This document shows positions 8,062-16,460 of a stretch of 24,417 nucleotides of DNA, in pieces (positions within the stretch are counted from its first letter, which is position 1; each line of letters begins with the position of its first letter). The notes under the pieces are model-generated. The model did not search any database and was not told the DNA's origin. It saw nothing but the letters and a program-made list of their open reading frames with translations. Source of the stretch: Pseudomonadota bacterium (GTDB lineage Bacteria; Pseudomonadota; Alphaproteobacteria; Rhizobiales; Devosiaceae). The position numbers and the translations under genes were made by a program. Location of the stretch: NCBI GenBank assembly GCA_023415605.1, contig JAEZKB010000217.1, positions 1 through 24,417 on the forward strand, given 5' to 3'.

Positions 8062-9114
8062 TTGACGACTCTCCGTGAGCTTGCGCGGCATCTGGGCCTA
8101 TCACCAGCGACGGTGAGCCGGGCGCTGAACGGCTTTCCGGAGGTCGGAGAGAAGACGCGGCGGCGGGTTCTGGAAGCGTCCGCCGAGCTCAACTACAAAG
8201 CCAATACGAGCGCCAAGCGGCTGGCCACCGGCAAATCCGGAATGGTCGGAATGATCTTTCGTTCCACGGGTAACCTGTTGGTAGACCCGCATTTCGTCGA
8301 TTTCCTGGCGGGGCTTTCAATGGCGCTGGCGGATCGAGAAATCGACCTCATCATCCACACCGCGCCGCCTGGGGAACTGCTTGCCCATTACAAGCGGTTC
8401 GTGGCCTCGGGATCGGTCGACGGCATGATCGTTTCGGCGCCGGAACTCGCGGATGAACGCATTACAACGCTCAATGAACGGCAGTTTCCGTTCGTGGTGC
8501 ATGGGCGAACCGGCGACAAGGTCGACTACCCGTTCTTCGACATCGACAATGACGGCGCGCTCGCCAGCGCCACAGGGCTGCTCGCCGACCTTGGCCACAG
8601 GCGCATCGCGCTGATGAACGGACCCAAGGGGCTGGCGTTCGTCAAACAACGCGAGGACGCGTTCCGGCGCGTTCTGAGGGAACGCGGCATCGTCGTGCCC
8701 GAGCGGTTCATCTCGCATGACGAAATGAGCGAGGACCTCGGCCACAACCGGGCGATGCACCTGTTCACGGGGCGCGAGGGCCCTGCCCCGACCGCCTTTA
8801 TCTGCTCGTCGACATTGCAGGCGCTCGGAGTGATCCGGGCGGCGGCCGCGCGTGGGCTGACGGTGGGCAGCGATATCTCCGTCATAGCCCATGACGACGT
8901 GCTGCCGCATTTGCGGAGCGAACATTTCACCCCGCCGCTGACGGTGACACGCTCGCCGATCCGCGAAGCAGGGACGGCTTTGGCCGACATGATCGTGCGG
9001 CGGATCGCGGGAGACGATCCGACGAGACTGCAGAAGATCGTTACTGCAGATCTGATCGTGCGCAGTTCCACTGGAGCGGCGCCGAAATCGGGAGGGGAAG
9101 CATGGTTGCAGTGA
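8062..9114 (+). CDS. LacI-family transcriptional repressor of the alpha-glucoside operon
   Basis: This 350-aa protein has an N-terminal LacI helix-turn-helix (LRELARHLGLSPATVSRALNG, about 4-24), a hinge region ending near KRLATGKSGMVG, and a periplasmic-binding-protein-like sensor domain. The start is TTG at 8062, placed 6 nt after GGGGAGG (8049-8055) and giving the canonical LacI N-terminus; the nearby ATG at 8057 reads only ATG GAT TGA. It is divergent from aglA-malEFG and overlaps malK by 13 bp. Two AAACCGGTTT palindromes in the upstream region are its likely operators. Function resembles rhizobial AglR; the inducer is presumably an imported alpha-glucoside, which is inference. Confidence 0.92.
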   Translation: MTTLRELARHLGLSPATVSRALNGFPEVGEKTRRRVLEASAELNYKANTSAKRLATGKSGMVGMIFRSTGNLLVDPHFVDFLAGLSMALADREIDLIIHTAPPGELLAHYKRFVASGSVDGMIVSAPELADERITTLNERQFPFVVHGRTGDKVDYPFFDIDNDGALASATGLLADLGHRRIALMNGPKGLAFVKQREDAFRRVLRERGIVVPERFISHDEMSEDLGHNRAMHLFTGREGPAPTAFICSSTLQALGVIRAAAARGLTVGSDISVIAHDDVLPHLRSEHFTPPLTVTRSPIREAGTALADMIVRRIAGDDPTRLQKIVTADLIVRSSTGAAPKSGGEAWLQ

Positions 9115-10187
9115 GTCATGTAGCAGATCCGGCAGTGCCGGTGCTGCAGATCAAGAGTCTCGAAAAGCGTTTCGGCCTGGTCGAAGTGCTGAAGTCCATC
9201 AGCCTCGACATGGCGGACGGCGATTTCCTGGTACTGGTCGGGCCATCGGGTTGTGGCAAGTCCACACTACTCAACTGCATCGCCGGGCTCGAAGAGACCA
9301 GCGGCGGGCAGATCGTGATCGGCGGGCGCGATGTGACGCAAGTGCCGCCACGCGACCGCGACATTGCCATGGTCTTCCAGAGCTACGCCCTCTACCCGAC
9401 GATGACGGTGGCCGAGAATATCGGCTTCGGCATGAAGGTGCGGCACGTGCCCAAGGCCGAGCAGGAGAGAAAGATCACCGAAGTGGCGAAACTCTTGCAG
9501 ATTTCGCATCTGCTGGATCGCAAGCCGGGAGCGCTCTCGGGCGGACAGCGGCAGCGCGTGGCGATGGGCCGGGCGCTGGTACGCGAGCCGGTGCTGTTCC
9601 TGTTCGATGAACCGCTCTCCAACCTAGACGCGAAGCTGCGCGTGGAACTGCGCGGCGAGATCAAGCGGCTGCACGAGCGGCTCGGCGCCTCGATCGTTTA
9701 TGTGACGCATGATCAGATCGAGGCGATGACGCTCGGAACCAAGATCGTGGTGCTCAATCAGGGTGTGATCCAGCAGATCGGCACGCCGGAGGAGATCTAC
9801 GAGCGGCCGGCGAACCTCTTCGTCGCCGACTTCATGGGGTCGCCGCCGATGAATCTCGTTCCGGCGACGCATGAGGGCGGGCGACTGGTCTTCACGGGCG
9901 GCGGCGATCTGCCCGCGCTCACGGGCCTGAAGGCCGGCTCTGTGGTGGTGGGCATCCGGCCCGAAGCGTTCGAGCCGGCGATCGGGGACGCGCATCTGCG
10001 CCTCAAGGCGATCTCAGTAGAGAATGCCGGGTCGGACACGTTCGCCAGCTTCGAGCTGGGCGGCAAGACCATCATCACCCGGCTGCCGGGCAAGGCGAAG
10101 ATCGGCGTGGGCGATGAGGTTGGGCTGGCCGTAGAGCTCGATGGCATCAGCTATTTCGACCCGGAGACGGGACTGCGTCTGAGCTAG
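9102..10187 (+). CDS. malK: maltose ABC transporter ATP-binding protein MalK
   Basis: This 361-aa cytoplasmic ATPase powers the MalFG channel. It contains Walker A GPSGCGKST (47-55), Q-loop FQSYALYP, signature LSGGQ (145-149), Walker B LFLFDEP with catalytic Glu170, the D-loop SNLDAKLR, and switch His203. After about residue 235 it carries the C-terminal OB-fold regulatory domain typical of the MalK/UgpC group (GIRPEAFEP). The ATG at 9102 follows GGGAGGGGAAGC inside the last codons of the repressor gene, a 13-bp overlap that couples the two. Its placement away from malEFG means transporter assembly needs both divergent transcripts, each with an operator. Specificity for maltose is inferred from linkage. 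Confidence 0.93.
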   Translation: MVAVSHVADPAVPVLQIKSLEKRFGLVEVLKSISLDMADGDFLVLVGPSGCGKSTLLNCIAGLEETSGGQIVIGGRDVTQVPPRDRDIAMVFQSYALYPTMTVAENIGFGMKVRHVPKAEQERKITEVAKLLQISHLLDRKPGALSGGQRQRVAMGRALVREPVLFLFDEPLSNLDAKLRVELRGEIKRLHERLGASIVYVTHDQIEAMTLGTKIVVLNQGVIQQIGTPEEIYERPANLFVADFMGSPPMNLVPATHEGGRLVFTGGGDLPALTGLKAGSVVVGIRPEAFEPAIGDAHLRLKAISVENAGSDTFASFELGGKTIITRLPGKAKIGVGDEVGLAVELDGISYFDPETGLRLS

Positions 10188-10208
10188 TCCGGCAACCCTC
10201 AGTCGGCT

Positions 10209-10233
10209 CCTCTTCCCCCCGCAAGGGAGGAGG
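10209..10233. repeat. GC-rich palindrome (REP-like hairpin) after malK
   Basis: CCTCTTCCC (10209-10217) pairs with GGGAGGAGG (10225-10233), one G-T pair, around CCCGCAA. It lies in the 73-bp gap between converging malK and the SDR gene. There is no T-tract on either side. The core CCCCGC-N-AGGGAGG resembles the malE-malF hairpin. Confidence 0.5.
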
Positions 10234-10260
10234 TGACCTACCTTCGAATCCAGCGCGAGA

Positions 10261-11046
10261 CTACGCCTCCCTGTGCACCACCCACGGCATCTGGGTGGCG
10301 TACTTGCCGCCGGAGACGTCGATCAGGGTCCCGGTGATGTACGCCGCCTGGTCGGACGCCAGGAATACCAACAGCTTAGCAACGTCGTCGGGACGTTCCC
10401 AGCGGCGGATGGTGAGGGTGTCGAGCAGACGTTCCTTGTCGGCTTCGGACCGCTCGGCAAAGCGGTTCATCAAAGTCGGCACCATGCCGGGGGCATAGCA
10501 ATTGACGGTGATTTCCCAGGGGCCGAGTTCGCCCGCGAGGACGCGGGTGAAGCCTTCGACAGCGTATTTCGAAGCCGCATAGGCGGCGCCGCCGATCGAG
10601 GGGGTGATGGCAGCGTAGGAGGCGGCGTTGAGGATGCGGCCGGATTTCTGCCGCTTCATCACCGGGATCACTGCCTGGCACATCAGCATGACACCCTTGG
10701 TGTTGGTGTCGAAATTGTCGTCCCAGATCTCTTCCGCCAGTTCCTCGACCTTGCTGCCGGAGGCGACGCCGGCATTGTTGACGAGGATGTCGATGCGGCC
10801 GAACGCCTTGTCAGCGGCGGCAACGACGTCCTGGCAGTCGCCCTTCTGGCGAACGTCGCCATTGATCTGCAGGCCCGGCCAACCCTCGCGCTGCCACTCG
10901 GCGGTGACTTCGTCGAGCAGTTCCTGGCGGAAATCCGTGATCACGACGGTGACGCCCTCGCGGGCGAAGGTGCGGGCGATTTCGCGGCCGATGCCGCGGC
11001 CGCCGCCGGTGACGATGGCCACGCGGCCCGATAGATCAAGATGCAA
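10261..11046 (-). CDS. short-chain dehydrogenase/reductase (SDR)
   Basis: This 261-aa protein is a classical SDR oxidoreductase. It shows the cofactor motif TGGGRGIG (13-20), an acidic Asp38 after the second strand that favours NAD(H), NNAG (90-93), catalytic Ser143, and YAASK with Tyr156 and Lys160. I place the start at TTG 11046, eight nt after GGGAGG; a longer frame to a TTG at 11091 adds an Arg-rich stretch without an upstream site. It lies 61 bp after the hydroxyacid dehydrogenase gene on the same strand and is probably co-transcribed with it. The substrate (sugar alcohol, hydroxy acid or other) is unknown. Confidence 0.9.
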   Translation of the reverse strand: MHLDLSGRVAIVTGGGRGIGREIARTFAREGVTVVITDFRQELLDEVTAEWQREGWPGLQINGDVRQKGDCQDVVAAADKAFGRIDILVNNAGVASGSKVEELAEEIWDDNFDTNTKGVMLMCQAVIPVMKRQKSGRILNAASYAAITPSIGGAAYAASKYAVEGFTRVLAGELGPWEITVNCYAPGMVPTLMNRFAERSEADKERLLDTLTIRRWERPDDVAKLLVFLASDQAAYITGTLIDVSGGKYATQMPWVVHREA

Positions 11047-11107
11047 TGCAGTTTCCTCCCTGCCAGATTTTGAGTTCCGGCGCCTCCTCAAGCGCCGGAA
11101 GGATTCG

Positions 11108-12037
11108 TCAGACCACGGCGCTGATCAACGGATCGCCAGCAAAGTGGGCGTCGAGATTGGCGACAACCAGAGCACCCATCTTGTTGCGGGTCTGATGCGT
11201 GGCGCTGCCCTGGTGCGGGGCGAGCACGACATTGTCGAGGGCGAACAAGGCTTCGGGCACCTGCGGCTCCTTCTCGAAAACGTCGAGGGCGGCGCCGCCG
11301 AGCTCCTTGGAGGCCAGCATTTCGACCAACACCGGTTCATCGACCAGCGTACCCCGGGCGACGTTGACAAGGTAGCCGTCGGGGCCGAGGGCTTCGAGCA
11401 CCTGTCGGTTGACGATCTTTTCGGTCTCCTTGCCGCCTGGGGCGATCAGCACCAGCCAGTCGCTGTCGCGAGCCATTTCGGTGAGGTCATCGTAGAAGAT
11501 GTAGGGCTCATCAGCCTGGCGGCGGCGGCCGTGATAAACGACGCGCATCTTCATGGCCTGGCAGCGGACGGCGATTTCCTTGCCGATACGGCCAAGGCCC
11601 AGAATGCCGACGGTCTTGCCGTTGAGTTCGGTGAAGAGCCCCTGCCCGCCCGTCAGCCACTTGCCCTGGCGGACGAACTGGTCGCCTTGCGGAATGCGGC
11701 GGGCGAGCGCGATCATCAGACCCAGCGTCAGTTCGGCCACGGCATCGTTGAGTACGTTGGGCGTGTTGGTGACCCGGATGTTGCGTTCCTTGGCGGCCTT
11801 GGTGTCGATGGTGTCGTAGCCGACGCCGAAATTTGCAATGATTTCGAGGTTCGGGAGCTTGTCCATGAGCTCGGGCTTGACGTTGCCGCCGGCGATGGCG
11901 CGGACGGAGCCCGCGACCTTGGCAATCAACGCATCCTTGTCGCCGGCTTCGTGCAGCTTGTGCACGGTGAAACGCTCGGCCAGCGCCTGCTCGCAGCTAT
12001 CGAGGAGCTTGTGGGTCTGCAGGATTTCGATGGGCAT
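11108..12037 (-). CDS. D-isomer-specific 2-hydroxyacid dehydrogenase
   Basis: This 309-aa protein belongs to the D-2-hydroxyacid dehydrogenase family (glyoxylate/hydroxypyruvate reductase-like), interconverting 2-oxo acids and D-2-hydroxy acids. The Rossmann motif GLGRIG is at 147-152, and the Arg-Glu-His catalytic set is visible as Arg228 (NVARGTLVDE), Glu257 (DVFEKEP) and His275 (APHQGSAT). Three arginines after the second strand (YHGRRRQ, 171-173) suggest NADPH use. The ATG at 12037 is preceded by AGAGGAGGAG; a 39-codon upstream extension has no such site. It is the first gene of a two-gene unit with the SDR. The exact 2-oxo acid is unknown. Confidence 0.92.
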   Translation of the reverse strand: MPIEILQTHKLLDSCEQALAERFTVHKLHEAGDKDALIAKVAGSVRAIAGGNVKPELMDKLPNLEIIANFGVGYDTIDTKAAKERNIRVTNTPNVLNDAVAELTLGLMIALARRIPQGDQFVRQGKWLTGGQGLFTELNGKTVGILGLGRIGKEIAVRCQAMKMRVVYHGRRRQADEPYIFYDDLTEMARDSDWLVLIAPGGKETEKIVNRQVLEALGPDGYLVNVARGTLVDEPVLVEMLASKELGGAALDVFEKEPQVPEALFALDNVVLAPHQGSATHQTRNKMGALVVANLDAHFAGDPLISAVV

Positions 12038-12191
12038 TGTGGCTCCTCCTCTTTTTGCCGGGCGATTTAGGACGGCGGAGACGGCCGACGCAACCCAGAC
12101 CTCTGGCTGATCGTTGCCGCTGGACGCCGCTGCGCAAATGTGTAGCAATGGCAATGCAGTGGGGAAGCCGCAAGCTTCAAAGCAGGGGTTG

Positions 12192-13613
12192 ATGAGCGCC
12201 GCGTCGCCGTTTGACGAAATGCATAATGCGGACGGGTCGATCCGTGAGCCTTACCTCGTTCTCGACCAGTGGCTGAAGGAACAGCCGGCCCAAGCCCTGA
12301 GCCTGATGGCGGCGGACGCCGAGGCGATTTTCCGCCGGCTGGGCATCACCTTTGCGGTCTATGGCAGCAACGAGGGCACCGAGAAGCTGATCCCGTTCGA
12401 CGTAATCCCGCGGATCATTTCGGCGATGGAGTGGCGCAAGCTCAGCAAGGGCATCGAGCAGCGCGTGCGGGCGCTCAACGCCTTCCTCTACGACATCTAC
12501 CACCGGCAGGAGATCCTCAAGGCTGGGCGGGTGCCGGAAAAGCTGATCCTGCAGAATTCCGCCTTCTGCCCGGAAATGATGGGGCTGGATCCGGCACGCG
12601 GCATCTATAGCCACATTATCGGGGTCGATATCGTGCGGGTGGGACCGGACGATTTCTACGTTCTGGAGGACAATCTCCGCACCCCATCCGGCGTCTCCTA
12701 CATGCTGGAAGATCGCGAGGCGATGCTGCAACTGGCGCCGGAGCTGTTCCAGCGGCTCAAGGTGGCGCCGGTCGAGACCTATCCCGAAAACCTGCGGCGG
12801 ACGATGGAGAGCGTGGCGCCGGCCGGGGCCGGGTCGTCGCCCAATCTCGTGGTGCTGACGCCGGGCATCTACAACTCGGCCTATTTCGAGCACTCGTTCC
12901 TCGCCGACCAGATGGGCGCCGAGCTCTGTGAGGGGCAGGACCTCTTCGTCGAAGGCGGCAAGGTGTTCATGCGTACCACCACGGGCCCGGAGCGGGTCGA
13001 CGTGATCTACCGCCGCATCGACGACGATTTCCTCGATCCGCTGACGTTCCGGCCGGACTCGATGCTGGGGGTGCCGGGGCTGTTCGACGCCTACCGAGCC
13101 GGCAATGTGACCCTGGTCAACGCGCCGGGCACCGGCATCGCCGACGACAAGGCCGTCTACACCTACGTCCCCGAAATCATCGAGCTCTACCTGGGCGAGA
13201 AAGCGCTGCTCAAGAACGTGCCGACCTATAACTGCACCAATGATGACCAGCGGGCCTATGTGCTCGAGCACATCGAGGAGCTGGTGGTCAAAGAGGTGCA
13301 CGGCTCTGGCGGCTACGGCATGCTGGTGGGGCCGGCCTCGACCAAGCAGATGCGCGAGGAGTTCAAGAAGAAGATCCTCGCCCGGCCGGACAACTACATC
13401 GTGCAGCCGACGCTGGCGCTGTCGACCTGCCCCACCTTCGTGGACAAGGGCATCGCGCCGCGGCATGTGGACCTCAGGCCCTATGTGCTGGTGGGCGACG
13501 ACATCCGCATCACGCCAGGCGGTCTTACGCGCGTTGCGCTCAAGAAGGGCTCGCTGGTGGTGAACTCGTCACAGGGCGGCGGGACCAAGGATACCTGGGT
13601 GCTGGAAGACTAA
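12192..13613 (+). CDS. circularly permuted ATP-grasp protein (DUF404/DUF407 type)
   Basis: This 473-aa protein belongs to the circularly permuted ATP-grasp family, ATP-dependent carboxylate-amine ligases predicted from comparative genomics to make or tag peptides. Signatures are FDEMHNADGSIREPY at 7-21, YVLEDNLRTPSGVSYMLEDR at 156-175, and the nucleotide-binding glycine loop KEVHGSGGYGMLVG with GSGGYG at 371-376. I use ATG 12192, which gives the usual family N-terminus and has AGGGG just upstream; a TTG 78 bp earlier adds an unlike extension. The alpha-E gene starts 1 nt after its stop. No substrate has been firmly established for this family. Confidence 0.9.
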   Translation: MSAASPFDEMHNADGSIREPYLVLDQWLKEQPAQALSLMAADAEAIFRRLGITFAVYGSNEGTEKLIPFDVIPRIISAMEWRKLSKGIEQRVRALNAFLYDIYHRQEILKAGRVPEKLILQNSAFCPEMMGLDPARGIYSHIIGVDIVRVGPDDFYVLEDNLRTPSGVSYMLEDREAMLQLAPELFQRLKVAPVETYPENLRRTMESVAPAGAGSSPNLVVLTPGIYNSAYFEHSFLADQMGAELCEGQDLFVEGGKVFMRTTTGPERVDVIYRRIDDDFLDPLTFRPDSMLGVPGLFDAYRAGNVTLVNAPGTGIADDKAVYTYVPEIIELYLGEKALLKNVPTYNCTNDDQRAYVLEHIEELVVKEVHGSGGYGMLVGPASTKQMREEFKKKILARPDNYIVQPTLALSTCPTFVDKGIAPRHVDLRPYVLVGDDIRITPGGLTRVALKKGSLVVNSSQGGGTKDTWVLED

Positions 13614-13614
13614 G

Positions 13615-14559
13615 ATGCTCGGACGCACCGCACAGAACCTCTTCTGGCTCTCTCGCTATGTCGAGCGGGCCGAAAACATGGCCCGACTGCTGGAAGTCGG
13701 GTACCGCATGAGCCTCACCTCGCGGCGCGAGGGTGGGGCGAGCGAGCACCTCGTCTCGATGCTGCAGGCAGCCGAGATGGACGAGGACTTCGCCAAGAAG
13801 CACAAGGTGGCCGATGTCGCCTCGGTGAGCCACTTCATGCTGTTCGACGAGGAAAATTTCTCCTCCGTCCGCTCCTGCCTCCTGGCGGCGCGCACCAACG
13901 CGCGGTCCGTCCGAACGGCGCTGACCAGCGAAGTCTGGGAGACCATCAACTCGGCCTGGCTCGAGTTCTCGCAGATCAAGCCGCGCGAGGTGCATGGCGG
14001 CCGTCTGCAGGAGCTGCTCGGCTGGGTGAAGAATGTCAGCCAGCAGTTTCGCGGTGCGATGCTTTCGACCATCCTCCGCGATGACGGCTACGCGTTCTCG
14101 ACCATCGGCGGCTATGTCGAGCGGGCCGACAACACGGCCCGCATCCTCGACATGAAGTACTACGTGCTGCTGCCGCGAGCGACGCTGGTGGGCGGCGATG
14201 TCGACATCCAGCAGTGGACGCTGATCCTGCGGGCAGCATCGGCGCATCGCAGCTACCGGCACGTCTATCATGACCGCTATCGGGCCCGGAACATTGCGGA
14301 TTACCTGATCCTGCGGCCGGAAATGCCGCGCTCCCTCACGTTCTGCTTCAGCCATATCCACCGGACGCTGGAAATGCTTGCCGAGCTCTACGGCACCGAA
14401 AATGCGTGCCATGAGGCCTGCGCGAGCGCCCGCGACATGCTGGAGGGCAACGACATGGACAAGATCTTCTCGCATGGGCTGCACGAGTTCCTGACCGAGT
14501 TCATCGCCCGCAACAACCGCGTCAGCGAAACGCTGAGCGAAAGCTACAATTTCTACTGA
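13615..14559 (+). CDS. alpha-E domain protein (DUF403)
   Basis: This 314-aa all-helical protein matches the alpha-E family, which almost always follows a circularly permuted ATP-grasp gene. It begins MLGRTAQNLFWLSRYVERAENMARLLEVG and repeats the YVERADNTARILDMKY pattern in the second half (about 176-190). No enzyme motif is evident; the domain is thought to assist the ATP-grasp partner. The gene begins 1 nt after the ATP-grasp stop and its own TGA overlaps the next ATG by one base (TGATG), so the three genes are translationally coupled. Confidence 0.92.
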   Translation: MLGRTAQNLFWLSRYVERAENMARLLEVGYRMSLTSRREGGASEHLVSMLQAAEMDEDFAKKHKVADVASVSHFMLFDEENFSSVRSCLLAARTNARSVRTALTSEVWETINSAWLEFSQIKPREVHGGRLQELLGWVKNVSQQFRGAMLSTILRDDGYAFSTIGGYVERADNTARILDMKYYVLLPRATLVGGDVDIQQWTLILRAASAHRSYRHVYHDRYRARNIADYLILRPEMPRSLTFCFSHIHRTLEMLAELYGTENACHEACASARDMLEGNDMDKIFSHGLHEFLTEFIARNNRVSETLSESYNFY

Positions 14560-15356
14560 TGAAGATCACCGTTCGACATCACCTGAACCTGGGCCTTGGA
14601 CAGGGCGTGCCGCGCGCTATCCAGCACCTGCTGCTGACGCCGCAGACATCGAGCGTGCAGACGGTGCGAGAGTGGCGGATCGAGGTCGAAGGGCTGGACG
14701 AGCCAGCCGGCTTCATGGACGCCTACGGCAACCGGGCACATCTCGCCAGCCAGACCAAGCCGGAGGGTGATCTGGCGATCGTCGTCGAAGGCGTGGTCGA
14801 TACGCACGACCGGAACGGCGTGGTCGGGCGGCTCAGTGGCGAGCCGGTGCCGGCGCTCTACCGAAGGGTCACGGCGCTGACCAAGCCGATGGGCGCGGTG
14901 ACGCAGAAATTCCGCAGCGCGGGCAAGGACGGCAGAGACCGGATCCCGCTGCTCCACGCCATCATGGCGCGAGTTGGCGAAGTGCTGGCGCCGACCGAGC
15001 AGAGCCAGTCTCAGGACGGGCAGAGCCAGAGCCAGTCGCAGGGCGCCAAGCACGAGGCGGCGGATTATGCGCATGCCTTTATCGGTGCAGTGCGCGCACT
15101 GGACATTCCCGCGCGCTACGTGACCGGATACCTGGCTGCCGAGGGCGACGAAGCGGCGCGGTTCCATGCCTGGGCGGAAGCCTGGGACGATGGTTTGGGC
15201 TGGATCGCGTTCGACCCAATGCTGCAGCTCTGTCCGGTGGAGCGCCACGTCCGCGTTGCCTCAGCGCTGGACGCGGTGTCGGCCGCGCCGGTGCGATCAG
15301 TGCCTGCAGTGGAAACGCCGACTGTCACGGCGATGAGCGTCGAGGCGGCGCAATAG
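14559..15356 (+). CDS. transglutaminase-like protein lacking the catalytic cysteine
   Basis: This 265-aa protein has the N-terminal beta domain and the transglutaminase-like core found in the third gene of this cluster. The core is recognisable as DYAHAFIGAVRALDIPARYVTGYL (169-192), FHAWAEAW with the triad His203, and GWIAFDP with Asp219. Active relatives read C-Q-D-(F/H)-A-H at the nucleophile; here the matching residues are A167-A168-D169-Y-A-H, so the cysteine is absent. Its only cysteine, Cys225, lies after the Asp. A Ser-Gln tract (148-161) directly precedes the site. It is likely a non-protease binding member of the ATP-grasp/alpha-E system, or acts by other residues. It converges on the AEC gene with 6 bp between stops. 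Confidence 0.87.
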   Translation: MKITVRHHLNLGLGQGVPRAIQHLLLTPQTSSVQTVREWRIEVEGLDEPAGFMDAYGNRAHLASQTKPEGDLAIVVEGVVDTHDRNGVVGRLSGEPVPALYRRVTALTKPMGAVTQKFRSAGKDGRDRIPLLHAIMARVGEVLAPTEQSQSQDGQSQSQSQGAKHEAADYAHAFIGAVRALDIPARYVTGYLAAEGDEAARFHAWAEAWDDGLGWIAFDPMLQLCPVERHVRVASALDAVSAAPVRSVPAVETPTVTAMSVEAAQ

Positions 15357-15362
15357 ACCGCG

Positions 15363-16298
15363 TCACAGCCCCATCACGTACAACCACGCCGACACCGTCA
15401 CCACGCTCATCACGGTCGAGATCAGGATGGTGTTGGTCGCAACGCCGACACCGCGATTGTAGTAGGTGGCGAAGACGAAGGCGTTGATGCCGGTGGGCAT
15501 GGCCGCGAGAAGAACCCCGTAACGGGCATATTCGTGATCGACGTTGAGGATCGGCACCATGATGATCCAGGCGATCAGCGGCTGCACGATGAGCTTGAGG
15601 ATCGACATGGTGAGCGACTGGGCCCAGCTTTCGGAGAGCCGGTAGTCGTTGAGGGCCCCGCCGAGGCCGAACAGCGCGGCAGGGGTCACGGCGGCAGCCA
15701 TCATGGCGATGAAGGCTTCGACCGGCTCGATCAGCGTCACGCCCATGATGTTGACGATGGCGCCGAGCACGATGCCCCAGAGCAGCGGGTTGGAAACGAT
15801 GCGGACGAAGGCCACCCACATCACCTTGTGCATCGGGGCGCCGTCGCGGCGGGCGACCTCCATGACGATCATGCCCATGGTGATGAGCACCGAGGCGTGA
15901 AAGGCGATGATCGAGAAGGTCGTCGGCAGCGCGCCGGGACCATAGGCGCGGGTCATGATCGGAATGCCGATCAGCACCGTATTGGTGAACATCGCGGCAA
16001 AACCGGAAGACACGCCCTCCCCCGGCTTGTTGCGGAAAAACTTCACCGCAAAGATCGCACCCAGGGTGAAGACGCTGACCGCGCCGGCGTAGAACGGCCC
16101 GATGACCTGGAAATTGAATGTGGACGAGAAATCAGCGGTCGCCAGCGCCTGGAACAGCAGGCACGGCGTGGCGAAATTGTTGACGAACATCACCAACCCG
16201 CGCACGCCCTCGCTGGGGAAGAGGCGGAAGCGCACGGCCAGATTGCCCAACGCCATGAGCGCGAAGACCGGCAGGACGACGTTGAGGATGGCGAGCAT
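15363..16298 (-). CDS. AEC-family (auxin efflux carrier type) transporter
   Basis: This 311-aa membrane protein fits the AEC family, which includes bacterial malonate and other organic-acid transporters. About ten hydrophobic segments are visible, with NNFATPCLLFQAL in the first half, SGFAAMFTNTVLIGIPI mid-protein, VSNPLLWGIVLG, TPAALFGLGGAL, and the family ending MPTGINAFVFATYYN. The ATG at 16298 gives the typical start (LAILNVVLPVFALMALG) but no good ribosome site. It stands alone on the minus strand, divergent from glpD across 162 bp. The substrate is not readable from sequence. Confidence 0.9.
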   Translation of the reverse strand: MLAILNVVLPVFALMALGNLAVRFRLFPSEGVRGLVMFVNNFATPCLLFQALATADFSSTFNFQVIGPFYAGAVSVFTLGAIFAVKFFRNKPGEGVSSGFAAMFTNTVLIGIPIMTRAYGPGALPTTFSIIAFHASVLITMGMIVMEVARRDGAPMHKVMWVAFVRIVSNPLLWGIVLGAIVNIMGVTLIEPVEAFIAMMAAAVTPAALFGLGGALNDYRLSESWAQSLTMSILKLIVQPLIAWIIMVPILNVDHEYARYGVLLAAMPTGINAFVFATYYNRGVGVATNTILISTVMSVVTVSAWLYVMGL

Positions 16299-16385
16299 GG
16301 GTAGCCGGAGGCGGGACGGTGTCCCCTACTGCACCCGACGGGCGCAAGGGTCAATGGTCCGGCCAGCCTTCAACGCGAATTCATC

Positions 16386-16413
16386 TTGCGCCGTTAGTAG
16401 GGGTCCTTACAGT
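16386..16413 (+). promoter_or_regulatory. possible promoter for glpD-glpK
   Basis: TTGCGC (16386-16391), a 16-bp spacer and TACAGT (16408-16413) lie about 48 bp before the glpD ATG. The match is moderate and unsupported by any operator I can recognise. It is the best pair I found in the 162-bp divergent region. Confidence 0.35.
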
Positions 16414-16460
16414 CATTCCCAGCGCGCCAGAGAAGCGCGACAGCAAGGTTTTCCGATCCC

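Noticed and set aside
8057..8065. ATG GAT TGA mini-frame overlapping the repressor start as an upstream regulatory ORF
   Set aside because: The ATG is only 1 nt from GGGGAGG, too close for efficient initiation, whereas TTG 8062 has correct spacing and gives the proper LacI N-terminus.
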